NCBI GenBank assembly: GCA_037444825.1 | Contig: JBBILR010000009.1 | Location: 39,605-103,604, forward strand | DNA from: JBFLVU01 sp037444825 | GTDB lineage: Bacteria; Acidobacteriota; UBA4820; DSQY01 | DNA: 64,000 nucleotides | Direction of reading: 5' to 3' | Shown here: positions 19,352 through 26,486 of the stretch, in pieces | Layout: each line of letters starts with the position of its first letter | Numbering within the stretch: position 1 is the first letter of the stretch | The notes under the pieces: generated by a model | Databases searched by the model: none | What the model saw: the letters and a program-made list of their open reading frames with translations, nothing else | What the model was told of the DNA's origin: nothing | Position numbers and translations under genes: made by a program

Positions 19352-20469
19352 TGGATGTCGCTCCGAAAGAGACGCGATTGGAAATCGCCCGAAGGGGAGT
19401 GTCGCCGCACGAGGACGAGGACGCCGCTGGGGGGCGCGAAGGCCACCCGGGCCACGATGTCCCACGCGGAAAGAGCCTCGGGAAGGGGAAACTCCTCCTC
19501 CTTCAGGCTCTCCAGAGAAGGGGACAACCACCGAAGAAAGAGGCGGGGGCCGTTCGGCGAGGGACGCTGCAGGACGAGCACGATCCACCTCCCCACGGAG
19601 AGGAGCCCCACCACGTGGGGGGTCCTCGCGAGGGTCTCGAACTCCAAGGCCGGATCCGAAGCCGAAAGGGCTTCAAGGGAGATGGAGGGAACGGGGATAT
19701 CCTCCACCAGCTCCTCTCGGAGAACCTCACCTTTGGGGCTCAGCAGAACCACCCGAGCGGGGAGCTGGGAACAGACCGCGGCGCCGCCGTTGGGCAGGAA
19801 AACCGAAAAGCCTTGGCCGAAGTAGAGGCGCCCGGGGCGCTCCGCAGCCGGCCACGTCTCTCGTCGCAGGATTTTGAGGTCCAGGCCTTCGAGATCGGTG
19901 GAGAAGAGCGTGAGGACCTCCGCGGGCCTCTGAAAGGGTGGCGGCGCGCCCTGGAAGCCGGGGGCCAAGAACAGGATCCGGTTCTTCCAAAGGGCGAAGC
20001 CCGCGGAGGGATTGGTGTGGACGTCTCCGGGGAGCACACTCGGCAGGGTCCGCACGGTGCGGCCCTTCAAAAGGTCCACCACGTAGATCCTCCGGTTGAA
20101 ATCCTCCACCGCGAGGAGCGATCCCCAAAGCGAGAAGGACCTCGGACCCTCCAGCCTGTGGGGAAAGAAAGGCGGGCCATCCGCCACCCGCTTCACCCGG
20201 CCGTCCGGGCCCAGCTTCACGACGGCGTTTCGGGAGACGTCCGAGCACCAGAGATTTCCCTCCTCGTCGGGCACGAAGTCCGCCCACGCCGCGGGTGCCG
20301 CGCCGGCGAAGAGCCGCCTCGCCGCCGAAAGCCGCGGCGGAGCGTCGGAGGCCGAAAGGGGGCGAGATGCGAGAAAAGAGAACATCCCGCAGATCAGAAG
20401 GCTCAAAAACAAGCCGGTTCTTCCCCAAAGTGGGGCTTGGGCGAATTTGGGCCGGCGGATGTTTCCCAT
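19345..20469 (-). CDS. Secreted six-bladed beta-propeller-like (NHL-type) protein
   Basis: A 374-residue protein with an N-terminal export segment (about residues 19-40, TGLFLSLLICGMFSFLAS). It then has propeller-type repeats such as DFVPDEEGNLWCSDVSRNAV, KLGPDGRV and VVLLSPKGEVLR. The pattern fits NHL/6-bladed beta-propellers, which bind peptides or proteins. The ATG at 20469 has GGAGGG 4 bases upstream; an earlier ATG 31 codons up lacks a site and would bury the signal peptide. Upstream by 64 bases is a small secreted peptide gene; downstream it overlaps the repeat-protein gene. Confidence 0.7.
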   Translation of the reverse strand: MGNIRRPKFAQAPLWGRTGLFLSLLICGMFSFLASRPLSASDAPPRLSAARRLFAGAAPAAWADFVPDEEGNLWCSDVSRNAVVKLGPDGRVKRVADGPPFFPHRLEGPRSFSLWGSLLAVEDFNRRIYVVDLLKGRTVRTLPSVLPGDVHTNPSAGFALWKNRILFLAPGFQGAPPPFQRPAEVLTLFSTDLEGLDLKILRRETWPAAERPGRLYFGQGFSVFLPNGGAAVCSQLPARVVLLSPKGEVLREELVEDIPVPSISLEALSASDPALEFETLARTPHVVGLLSVGRWIVLVLQRPSPNGPRLFLRWLSPSLESLKEEEFPLPEALSAWDIVARVAFAPPSGVLVLVRRHSPSGDFQSRLFRSDIQW

Positions 20470-20533
20470 CTGACCCTCCGAACGAAAGTGAGACGGCCCG
20501 GGGGAGGGAACCGCTTTTACCGCACCGTACGCC

Positions 20534-20710
20534 CTAAGGGTAAACGGTCGCGTGGGTGCCATTCAAGCATCCGGCGTCCAAGCAAACCATGCGAGAATAA
20601 ACAAATTGGCCGCAGTAGGAATCTCTCGGTTTCATGGCCCGAGTGCGGTCGGGCACGAGAAGGAGAGTCAACGCGGCCAGGAGAACAGCAACGCCCCAAC
20701 CTTTTCTCAT
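20534..20710 (-). CDS. Small secreted cysteine-containing peptide (58 residues)
   Basis: A short gene not resembling any family I know. It encodes 58 residues: MRKGW, a hydrophobic core (GVAVLLAALTLLLV) and a cleavage-like end TRA near residue 25. This leaves a mature peptide of about 33 residues with Cys33, Cys43 and Cys48 (context DSYCGQF, MVCLDAGCLNG). AAAGGAGG lies 6 bases before the ATG. Codon use is unusually AT-tolerant for this window (AAA, TTT, TAT, AAT appear), and the flanks are also less GC-rich, which could mean recent arrival or a special composition. It heads the operon with the beta-propeller and repeat proteins. The reading frame, ribosome site and signal peptide together make it a credible gene. 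Confidence 0.65.
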   Translation of the reverse strand: MRKGWGVAVLLAALTLLLVPDRTRAMKPRDSYCGQFVYSRMVCLDAGCLNGTHATVYP

Positions 20711-20778
20711 GGACTGCCTCCTTTCTGCAAAAGAGAACCCCTCGGGCCATCTCGGGAAAAGCCTACGCTTTTTTTTCT

Positions 20779-20784
20779 TGTCAA
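20779..20784 (-). promoter_or_regulatory. Consensus -35 element upstream of the secreted-peptide operon
   Basis: On the minus strand a perfect TTGACA is followed by an A-rich run and TAGGCTTTTCC. No good -10 lies at 17 bases, so this is a partial promoter call: either a weak -10 (CTTTTC) or a different sigma factor. It lies 69 bases before the peptide start. Confidence 0.3.
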
Positions 20785-20887
20785 GCCTTCGGGGCGTCTT
20801 GCCGCGACCGCCCGGAAGGGAAAGGCCTTGGCCTCTCCCGACCCACGGCCTCAGGAACCTCCGCGGGAAAGGGGGTCCGGTCCACCC

Positions 20888-21439
20888 TCACCGGTCCTTC
20901 AGGGGGTGGTCCTCCCAGCCGTGAAAACGTCCGAGGCGGCGGTAGGCCTCCACGTAGGCGGCGTAGTTCCTCCACCCGTTCCGGACCTCCTCCAGCTCCT
21001 CCGGCGTCAGCCGCCGGATGGGGCGGGCGGGGGCGCCCAGGACCAAGTGTCCCGCGGGCATCACCTTCCCTTCGGTGACCACCGAGCCGGCCCCCACCAC
21101 CACCTCCTCCTCCACCACGCAGCCGTCCAGGAGAACGGCCCCCATGCCGATGAGGGCCGGTCCCTTCACCGTGCACCCGTGGAGGATGGCCCCGTGGCCG
21201 ATGACGACGTCGGCCCCCACCGAGAGGGGAAACCGGCCGGCGGTGGTGTGGAGGACGCAGTTGTCCTGGACGCTGGTCCTTCGTCCCACGCGGATGAAAT
21301 GGACGTCCCCCCGGATGGAGGCGTTGAACCAGACCGAGACCCCTTCTTCGAGGGTGACGTCGCCGTTGATGCGGGCCGAGGGGTCCACGTAGACGCCGGG
21401 GTGGATCTTGGGCTTGCGCTCGAGGTGGGGCAGGCGCAT
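20888..21439 (-). CDS. Gamma-carbonic-anhydrase-like hexapeptide-repeat protein
   Basis: A 183-residue left-handed beta-helix protein of the gamma-CA/YrdA family. The hexapeptide rungs run through residues 15-140, and zinc-ligand-type histidines are visible in CVLHTTAG and GHGAILHGC. RGDVHFIRVG and the tail GAPARPIRRLTPEE are family features. Length is normal. Catalysis of CO2 hydration is plausible, but many family members lack measurable activity. AAAGGAG precedes the ATG. It lies just downstream of the POT-like transporter gene on the same strand. Confidence 0.9.
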   Translation of the reverse strand: MRLPHLERKPKIHPGVYVDPSARINGDVTLEEGVSVWFNASIRGDVHFIRVGRRTSVQDNCVLHTTAGRFPLSVGADVVIGHGAILHGCTVKGPALIGMGAVLLDGCVVEEEVVVGAGSVVTEGKVMPAGHLVLGAPARPIRRLTPEELEEVRNGWRNYAAYVEAYRRLGRFHGWEDHPLKDR

Positions 21440-21464
21440 CCGAGTCTCCTTTCGGGAAAGGCGG

Positions 21465-22889
21465 TCAGGGACCGGTCCGGCCGAAGGCCCTGTCGTAGAG
21501 CCAGAGGGCGAGGGCGTTGAGGGCCCCCCAAAGGCCGAAGGCGTACCAGACGTACCCCGGGCGCCCCGCCGCCTCGAAAAGGTGGACCAGGCGGGCCCCG
21601 AGGGCGGGTCCCACGCCGAAACCCACGGCCAGCGGAAGAAAGCCGTAGCCGATGTAGAGGGCCAGCTTGTCCGGCGGGGCCACCACCGACACGTACTCCA
21701 CCATCCGGGGGCTGAACAGCATCTCGCCGAAGGCCCAGATGGCGAGGGACAGGCCCACCGCCCAGGCCCCCACGGCCGTCCCGAAGAGGTGGACCGTGGA
21801 GACGGCGGCGGCAGCCACGAGAATTCCGGTGACCATGGCCGTGAGCGGCCTCAGCCGGGCGGTGGCCTTGGCCACCAGAACCTGAAAGCAGACGATGAGA
21901 ACCGGGTCCACCGCCTGGAACCACTCGATGCGGTTCTTCAGGGAGGGGTCGGTGCGGAGGATGAAGAGGGGGATGTTGGTCCAGATCTGGCTGTAGAGGG
22001 CCCAGACGCCGGAGAAGAGAACCAGGAAGAGGAGGAAGCGCCCGTCCCCCAGGCGCTGCGGCGGGATCCGCCGCAGGAGGGCAGGCAGCTTCCGGCGGCT
22101 TCTCGATAGCTCGTCCAACCCGAAGTGGAGGGCGAACCACAGGAGAAGGAGCCCCAGCCGCTCCTCCAGGGGCAGGCCCGCGCGCCCCGAGGCCCAGAGA
22201 AGCGCCGCGGCCCCCAGGACGGTCACGAAGACCCGGCCGTTCCCAAGAACCTCCACGGTCTCCCGAAGGAGCCGGGTGAGGGACCGGTCCGCCGCCGGCG
22301 TCAGGGTGGAGGGGTTGCGGAACAAGAAGAGGGTGAGCAGGAGGGCCGAGGCCTCCACCACGGCGCAGGCGACGAAGATGAGGGCCGGCCGGCCCGTGGA
22401 GAGGCGGACGCCGTTGGCGAGGAACGGGGCCGCCAGGGAGCCCACGTTGATCATCGTGTAGTACACGGAAAAGCCCAGGCTCCGGGTCTCCTCGGTGGTC
22501 ACGGCCTTCACCGTGCCGGCGATGACCGGCTTCATGGCGGCCCCTCCCAGCGCGACGAGGAGCAGGGCCGCCACCATGGCCGGGTAGGCGGTGACCCGGG
22601 AGGCGATCAGGTAGCCGCCCACGAGGACCCCCAGCGAGAGGGAAAGGACCGGCCGGAAGCCGTACCGGTCGGCCAGCGCCCCGACGAGGATGGGGAGGAA
22701 GTACCCCATGAACCACAGCAGGCCCGCCAGGCCTCCGGCCCGGAGGTCGCCGAAGCCGAGGTCCCGGCTCAGGTAGACGATGAGGTAGGCGTTCATCGTG
22801 TAGGAGGCCAGGCAGTGGAGAAGCTCCACGGCGATGGCCGTCCAGAAGAGGGTCCCCAAGGCGCGGAGCGGGGAGGCGGGGGCGCTCAC
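21465..22889 (-). CDS. POT/MFS-type transporter (proton-dependent oligopeptide family-like)
   Basis: A 474-residue polytopic membrane protein with about 12 hydrophobic segments. YYTMINVGSLAAPFLANG matches the second POT/PTR signature (FYxxINxGSL). The first-helix ExxERFxYY proton-coupling motif is degraded: the equivalent segment reads AVELLHCLASYTMNAYL, keeping only the first glutamate. So it may be a relative with changed coupling or substrate. The start GTG at 22889 overlaps the SIR2-like gene's stop (GTGA) with GGAGAGG upstream. Transport of peptides or another small solute is inferred. Confidence 0.82.
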   Translation of the reverse strand: MSAPASPLRALGTLFWTAIAVELLHCLASYTMNAYLIVYLSRDLGFGDLRAGGLAGLLWFMGYFLPILVGALADRYGFRPVLSLSLGVLVGGYLIASRVTAYPAMVAALLLVALGGAAMKPVIAGTVKAVTTEETRSLGFSVYYTMINVGSLAAPFLANGVRLSTGRPALIFVACAVVEASALLLTLFLFRNPSTLTPAADRSLTRLLRETVEVLGNGRVFVTVLGAAALLWASGRAGLPLEERLGLLLLWFALHFGLDELSRSRRKLPALLRRIPPQRLGDGRFLLFLVLFSGVWALYSQIWTNIPLFILRTDPSLKNRIEWFQAVDPVLIVCFQVLVAKATARLRPLTAMVTGILVAAAAVSTVHLFGTAVGAWAVGLSLAIWAFGEMLFSPRMVEYVSVVAPPDKLALYIGYGFLPLAVGFGVGPALGARLVHLFEAAGRPGYVWYAFGLWGALNALALWLYDRAFGRTGP

Positions 22890-23875
22890 GAAGACCTCTC
22901 CGCGGAAGGAGGTCGGGAAGGTTCCGGCGCCGCCACCGCGCGGAGGATCCTCGGGATGTCCCGCTCGTAGTGGTGGATCCAGAGGACCTCGATCCCCAGG
23001 TGGTCGAAGGCGTCCCAGAGGGCCCGCCGGGTGGCGGTGTAGCGGATGAGTCCCCGGCGGTCCCGCGGAAGGGGGGCCGGCGGTTTGAGGAGCAGGTAGT
23101 GGCGCGGGGGCACCGCCAGCCGCCGGGTGAGGTCCAGGAGGCGCCGGAGGTTCGGGTCTTCGCCGGAGGTCCCGACCATCAGGCAGGTGGTCCGGGCGAA
23201 GAGGTCCAGCGTCACCAGGTCGCTCCAGGGGCGGGCCTCGTGGATGACGCCGTGGTAGTCCTCCTCGGAAAAGACGATCCGGCTGGAGCCCCTCTCGCCG
23301 GGATGGAGGGGGAGAAAGCCGTGGGTGTGGTAGACGGGGATGGGCCCTTGGGAGAGGTCCAGGGGGGGCTCGAAGACGGGCCGGAAGCGGCCCTGGAGCC
23401 CCGAGGCCCGCGCGCTTCGCTCCAGCAGGTCGTCGAAGTTGAGGGTCAGGATGGCCGAAAGGCGCTCCATGGCCAGGATGGCCTTCATGGTGGGGCTCAC
23501 CCGCTCTTTTCCGGCGTAGAGGGCCTGGCGCACCGCCTCGAGGTAGCCTTCCCCCAACTTGGCCTTGACGTACCTCGCCACCATGGGGCGGACCCGGTCT
23601 TTGAGGGCCGCCTCGATGTCCCGCTCGTGAAGGGGCGCCTCCTGGGGTCCCACCGCCTCGTACAGGCCGTGGAGGGCCCTGCGCAGCAAACGGGAGGTGA
23701 GTTCCCTCCAGACCGGAAGGCCGCACCCCTTGGAAACACCGGCGCCCAGAAGGAGCGTCAGCCGCCCGTCCCGGTAGGCGCGCCGCAACGCCTCGAGGTG
23801 CGGCGCGTTCCAGCCGCGCTCCTTGTCCAGTTCCGCCTGGGCCAGGGGATGGAGCTTCGCGCCCACCGCCGTCAC
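22886..23875 (-). CDS. SIR2-like (SIR2_2) NAD-binding domain protein
   Basis: A 329-residue stand-alone SIR2-fold protein. Motifs in order: LLLGAGVSKGCGLP (GAGxS, NAD loop), LTLNFDDLLE (NFD), VYHTHGFLPLH (catalytic-type histidine) and GTSGEDPNLRRLL. These fit the SIR2_2 type found in anti-phage NADases (Thoeris ThsA, DSR, SIR2-HerA) rather than protein-deacetylase sirtuins, since no four-cysteine zinc site is present. The GTG at 23875 overlaps the previous gene in GTGA but has no spaced ribosome site; the GTG at 23866 with GGAAGG 9 bases upstream is an equally good start. No helicase or second effector is adjacent. Confidence 0.82.
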   Translation of the reverse strand: MTAVGAKLHPLAQAELDKERGWNAPHLEALRRAYRDGRLTLLLGAGVSKGCGLPVWRELTSRLLRRALHGLYEAVGPQEAPLHERDIEAALKDRVRPMVARYVKAKLGEGYLEAVRQALYAGKERVSPTMKAILAMERLSAILTLNFDDLLERSARASGLQGRFRPVFEPPLDLSQGPIPVYHTHGFLPLHPGERGSSRIVFSEEDYHGVIHEARPWSDLVTLDLFARTTCLMVGTSGEDPNLRRLLDLTRRLAVPPRHYLLLKPPAPLPRDRRGLIRYTATRRALWDAFDHLGIEVLWIHHYERDIPRILRAVAAPEPSRPPSAERSS

Positions 23876-24177
23876 CCTTCCGGGAGCTTCTCGAGGTCCC
23901 GGACCACGGCCCCCATGGCCTCGAAGAGGTCCCGCGCGGCGGCGGTGAGGGCCTCCTCCCGCTCGGCCTCCCACGCGAGGTGCTCGATGGCCGAAGAGAT
24001 TCGCCGCCGGTGGTCCTCCACCAGCGCCGCCGCCTGGGGCACGGGGGGGAGACCTTCCAAGATGGCCAGAATCTGCCGGGCGTTTTGAAGGCGCACCGCC
24101 GCCTTCAGCTCCGGATGGTCCAGGGTCTCCCACAGGGCCCGCATCCTTCCCACCGGATCCTCGATCTCCTCGAACAC
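23872..24177 (-). CDS. Small helical protein coupled to the SIR2-like gene
   Basis: A 101-residue, almost entirely helical, charged protein (starts MFEEIEDPVGRMRALWETL, ends VVRDLEKLPEG). I recognise no family. A GGGAGGAGGG site precedes the GTG start, and the stop overlaps the SIR2-like start, so the two are likely made together. It could be a partner, regulator or immunity-like protein, but only gene order supports that. Upstream lies the divergent era promoter. Confidence 0.6.
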   Translation of the reverse strand: MFEEIEDPVGRMRALWETLDHPELKAAVRLQNARQILAILEGLPPVPQAAALVEDHRRRISSAIEHLAWEAEREEALTAAARDLFEAMGAVVRDLEKLPEG

Positions 24178-24266
24178 CCCTCCTCCCTTCCGGCCCCGCG
24201 GGGGGCCCCGGCAGTGTATCCGGCCGCTTCATGCCGGGCAAGGCCGGGGATGGGTTTTCACGGCCG

Positions 24267-24275
24267 TGGTATACT
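24267..24275 (+). promoter_or_regulatory. Extended -10 promoter of era
   Basis: TGGTATACT is a full extended -10 (TG, one base, TATACT). No good -35 is present, as is usual with extended elements. A start site about 7 bases downstream (near 24282) would leave only about 3 bases before the era ATG at 24285, so the mRNA would be almost leaderless. Confidence 0.55.
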
Positions 24276-24284
24276 GAAAAAGCC

Positions 24285-25193
24285 ATGGCAACGGGACGGT
24301 CTTCCACGCGTTCGGGTTTCGTGTCGGTGGTGGGCAGGACCAACGTGGGAAAGTCCACGCTGGTCAACGGCCTGGTGGGGGAGAAGGTCTCCATCGTGAC
24401 CCCCAAGCCCCAGACCACCCGGAACGTCATCCGCGGGATCCTCAACGAACCAAGGGGGCAGGTCGTCTTCCTGGACACCCCGGGCCTCCACAAGCCGCGG
24501 ACGCGCATGAACCAGGCCATGGTACGCCTGGCCCTCGAATCCCTCGATGGGGTGGACGCGGTCCTGTGGCTGGTGGAGGCGGGGAAGCCCTGGGGGCCGG
24601 AGGAGGAGCGCCTTCGGGAGCGCCTGGGGGGTGCGGCGGCTCCCCTGATCCTCGTCATCAACAAGGTGGACGAGTTCCGGGACAAGGCCCGCCTCCTCCC
24701 GATCCTGGCCGACCTTTCGGAAAAGGTCCCCATGGCCCAGCTCTTTCCCATGTCCGCCCTCGCCCCCGAGGACCTCGAGCGCCTGAAGGACGTGCTCTTT
24801 CCCCTTCTGCCGGAGGGAGAGCCCTTCTTTCCGCCGGACCTGTACACCGACCAGCCGGAGCGCCAGCTGGTGGCGGAGGTGGTGCGGGAGCACGTCTTCT
24901 CCAGGACCTTCGAGGAGGTTCCCCACTGCGTGGGGGTGCTGGTGGAGCGGTTCGAGGAGCCGGAGGAGGAGGGGGGCAAGGTCACCGTCTACTGCGCCAT
25001 CCTGGTGGAGCGGGAGAGCCAGAAGCCCATCCTCGTCGGGAAGGGAGGCAACACCATCAAGGCCATCGGGACGGGGGCTCGGAAGGAACTCCAGCGGATC
25101 TTGGGATGCGGGGTGGAGCTGAGGCTCTTCGTGAAGGTGCGGCCGGAGTGGCGGGAGAACGCCGCCATCCTTCGGGAGATGGGGCTGGCATGA
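24285..25193 (+). CDS. era: GTPase Era
   Basis: A 302-residue ribosome-assembly GTPase that binds the 3' end of 16S rRNA. G1 is GRTNVGKST, G2 region PKPQTTRN, G3 DTPG (FLDTPGLHKP), G4 NKVD. The C-terminal KH domain has the GKGGNTIKAIG loop. Length is normal. The ATG at 24285 gives an N terminus (MATGRSSTRSGF) of the expected size; the open frame extends 18 codons upstream but crosses the predicted promoter. No ribosome site precedes it. Its stop overlaps the next ATG (ATGA). Confidence 0.96.
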   Translation: MATGRSSTRSGFVSVVGRTNVGKSTLVNGLVGEKVSIVTPKPQTTRNVIRGILNEPRGQVVFLDTPGLHKPRTRMNQAMVRLALESLDGVDAVLWLVEAGKPWGPEEERLRERLGGAAAPLILVINKVDEFRDKARLLPILADLSEKVPMAQLFPMSALAPEDLERLKDVLFPLLPEGEPFFPPDLYTDQPERQLVAEVVREHVFSRTFEEVPHCVGVLVERFEEPEEEGGKVTVYCAILVERESQKPILVGKGGNTIKAIGTGARKELQRILGCGVELRLFVKVRPEWRENAAILREMGLA

Positions 25194-25831
25194 AGGCGTC
25201 CCGAAACGCGGCGGCCTCCGGGGCCCTGGTGGTCCTCTTGGCGGCGGGGATCCTCCGCGCCACGCCGCCGGCGGACCCGGAACTCCTTTCCCGGAGCCGC
25301 TCCGCCGCACAGTCCCTTCAGCGGTCCCTCCTGCGCGCCCTCTCCGAGGCCCTGGCGGAGGGCGGGGCCTTAACCGCCGTGACCGTCTGCCGGGAGAAGG
25401 CCCCGCTCCTCGCGGAGGCCGCCTCCAAGGAAAACGGCGTTCCGGTGCGGCGCACGGCCCTTCGGGTGCGCAATCCGGCCAACGCCCCCGACGCGTGGGA
25501 GAAGGCCGTTTTGCTGGACTTCGAGGAGAGGGTGCGGAAGGGGGAGGATCCCCGGACGCTGGAGCGGTGGGAGGTGCGTTCGGAGGAGGGGCGAACCGTC
25601 TTCCGGTACCTCAAGGCCATTCCCACGACGGAGCCCTGCCTGCGCTGCCACGGGCCCTCCCTCGAAGAAAATCTGGCCCGGCGCATCCGGGAACTCTACC
25701 CCGAGGACCGGGCCGTGGGCTTTCGCGCCGGGGAACTCCGAGGGGCCTTTTCGGTCCGGGTCCCCCTGGGACCTCGGGGCGTTCCCGATGAAACCGCGAC
25801 TCCGCCAACCCAAGAAGGAGGTTCGTCATGA
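25190..25831 (+). CDS. Exported c-type haem protein of the DUF3365/Tll0287-like kind
   Basis: A 213-residue exported protein: signal peptide (about residues 1-22), an alpha-helical sensor-like region, and one haem-attachment motif CLRCH near residue 145 in EPCLRCHGPSLEENL. The pattern (LRVRNPANAPDAWE, FRYLKAIPTTEPCLRCHG) is typical of DUF3365 domains, thought to be redox or gas sensors. It is coupled to era by ATGA and to the next TPR gene by ATGA. The link to Era is positional only. Confidence 0.82.
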   Translation: MKASRNAAASGALVVLLAAGILRATPPADPELLSRSRSAAQSLQRSLLRALSEALAEGGALTAVTVCREKAPLLAEAASKENGVPVRRTALRVRNPANAPDAWEKAVLLDFEERVRKGEDPRTLERWEVRSEEGRTVFRYLKAIPTTEPCLRCHGPSLEENLARRIRELYPEDRAVGFRAGELRGAFSVRVPLGPRGVPDETATPPTQEGGSS

Positions 25832-26379
25832 AGAAGGTCCGCTTCCTGCTCGTTCCGGCCGCCGCGGCCGCCCTCGCCTTGTCCGCGCTGGCGCAGGAGT
25901 CCAAGGCTCCCGCCGACAAGCCCAAGCCGCCCGAGAAGCCCCCCGTCAAGGCCCTCTACGAAGGCAAGAACCCGGAGGCCGCCGCCCAGGCCCTCTTGCA
26001 GCAGGCCCTCAAGGCCGCCCCCGGCGAAGGGTGGGTGATGGCCTCGGCGGGGCGCGTCTACTACCTCTCCGGGGAGAAGGCGAAAGGGGAGGAGCTCTTC
26101 CAGAAGGCCTCCGCTTCCCTGGACGGCGATTCGTTGCTGCTGATCGCCAGGACCTACGCCGAGGCGGGCGAGTGGGCCAAGGCCGAGGGGTGGCTGGAGA
26201 AAGCCCTGGCCAAGGACGAAGACCCCGACCTCCTGGTGGAGGCGGGGGCCCTGCACATCGCCTACGGAGACCGGGCCAAAGGGGAGGCGTTGCTCGCCAA
26301 GGTCTTCGGCCGTCCTGAGGCCGACCCCGAGATGCTGGTCAAGGCGGCGGCGGGCTTCCTGAAGGTGCGCGGCCGGTAG
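25828..26379 (+). CDS. Secreted TPR-like protein
   Basis: A 183-residue exported protein: signal peptide MKKVRFLLVPAAAAALALSALAQ, a Lys/Pro-rich linker (residues 26-40), then three or four TPR-like helix pairs (AGRVYYLSGEKAKGEELFQK, ARTYAEAGEWAKAEGWLEKA). Likely a periplasmic scaffold. AAGAAGGAGG precedes the ATG, which overlaps the preceding stop. A strong hairpin follows. Confidence 0.78.
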   Translation: MKKVRFLLVPAAAAALALSALAQESKAPADKPKPPEKPPVKALYEGKNPEAAAQALLQQALKAAPGEGWVMASAGRVYYLSGEKAKGEELFQKASASLDGDSLLLIARTYAEAGEWAKAEGWLEKALAKDEDPDLLVEAGALHIAYGDRAKGEALLAKVFGRPEADPEMLVKAAAGFLKVRGR

Positions 26380-26428
26380 GGAACGCCGGTTCGGAGGCCT
26401 CGCCCCGGGCGTCCATCCTCGAACGACA

Positions 26429-26469
26429 GGGAGGAAGGCTCCCCAAAAGCGGTGGGGGACCTTCCTCCC
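26429..26469. terminator. Bidirectional hairpin terminator between convergent genes
   Basis: Arms GGGAGGAAGG-C-TCCCC and GGGGA-CCTTCCTCCC form a 15-bp stem with one bulged C and a loop of about 14 bases. There is no long U tract on either side. Its position between two convergent genes supports termination. Confidence 0.55.
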
Positions 26470-26486
26470 TCGATTGAAGGTGGTTT

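Noticed and set aside
19351..21078. 575-residue plus-strand open frame opposite the propeller and small peptide genes
   Set aside because: No domain or ribosome site; the minus-strand frames carry signal peptides and repeats.
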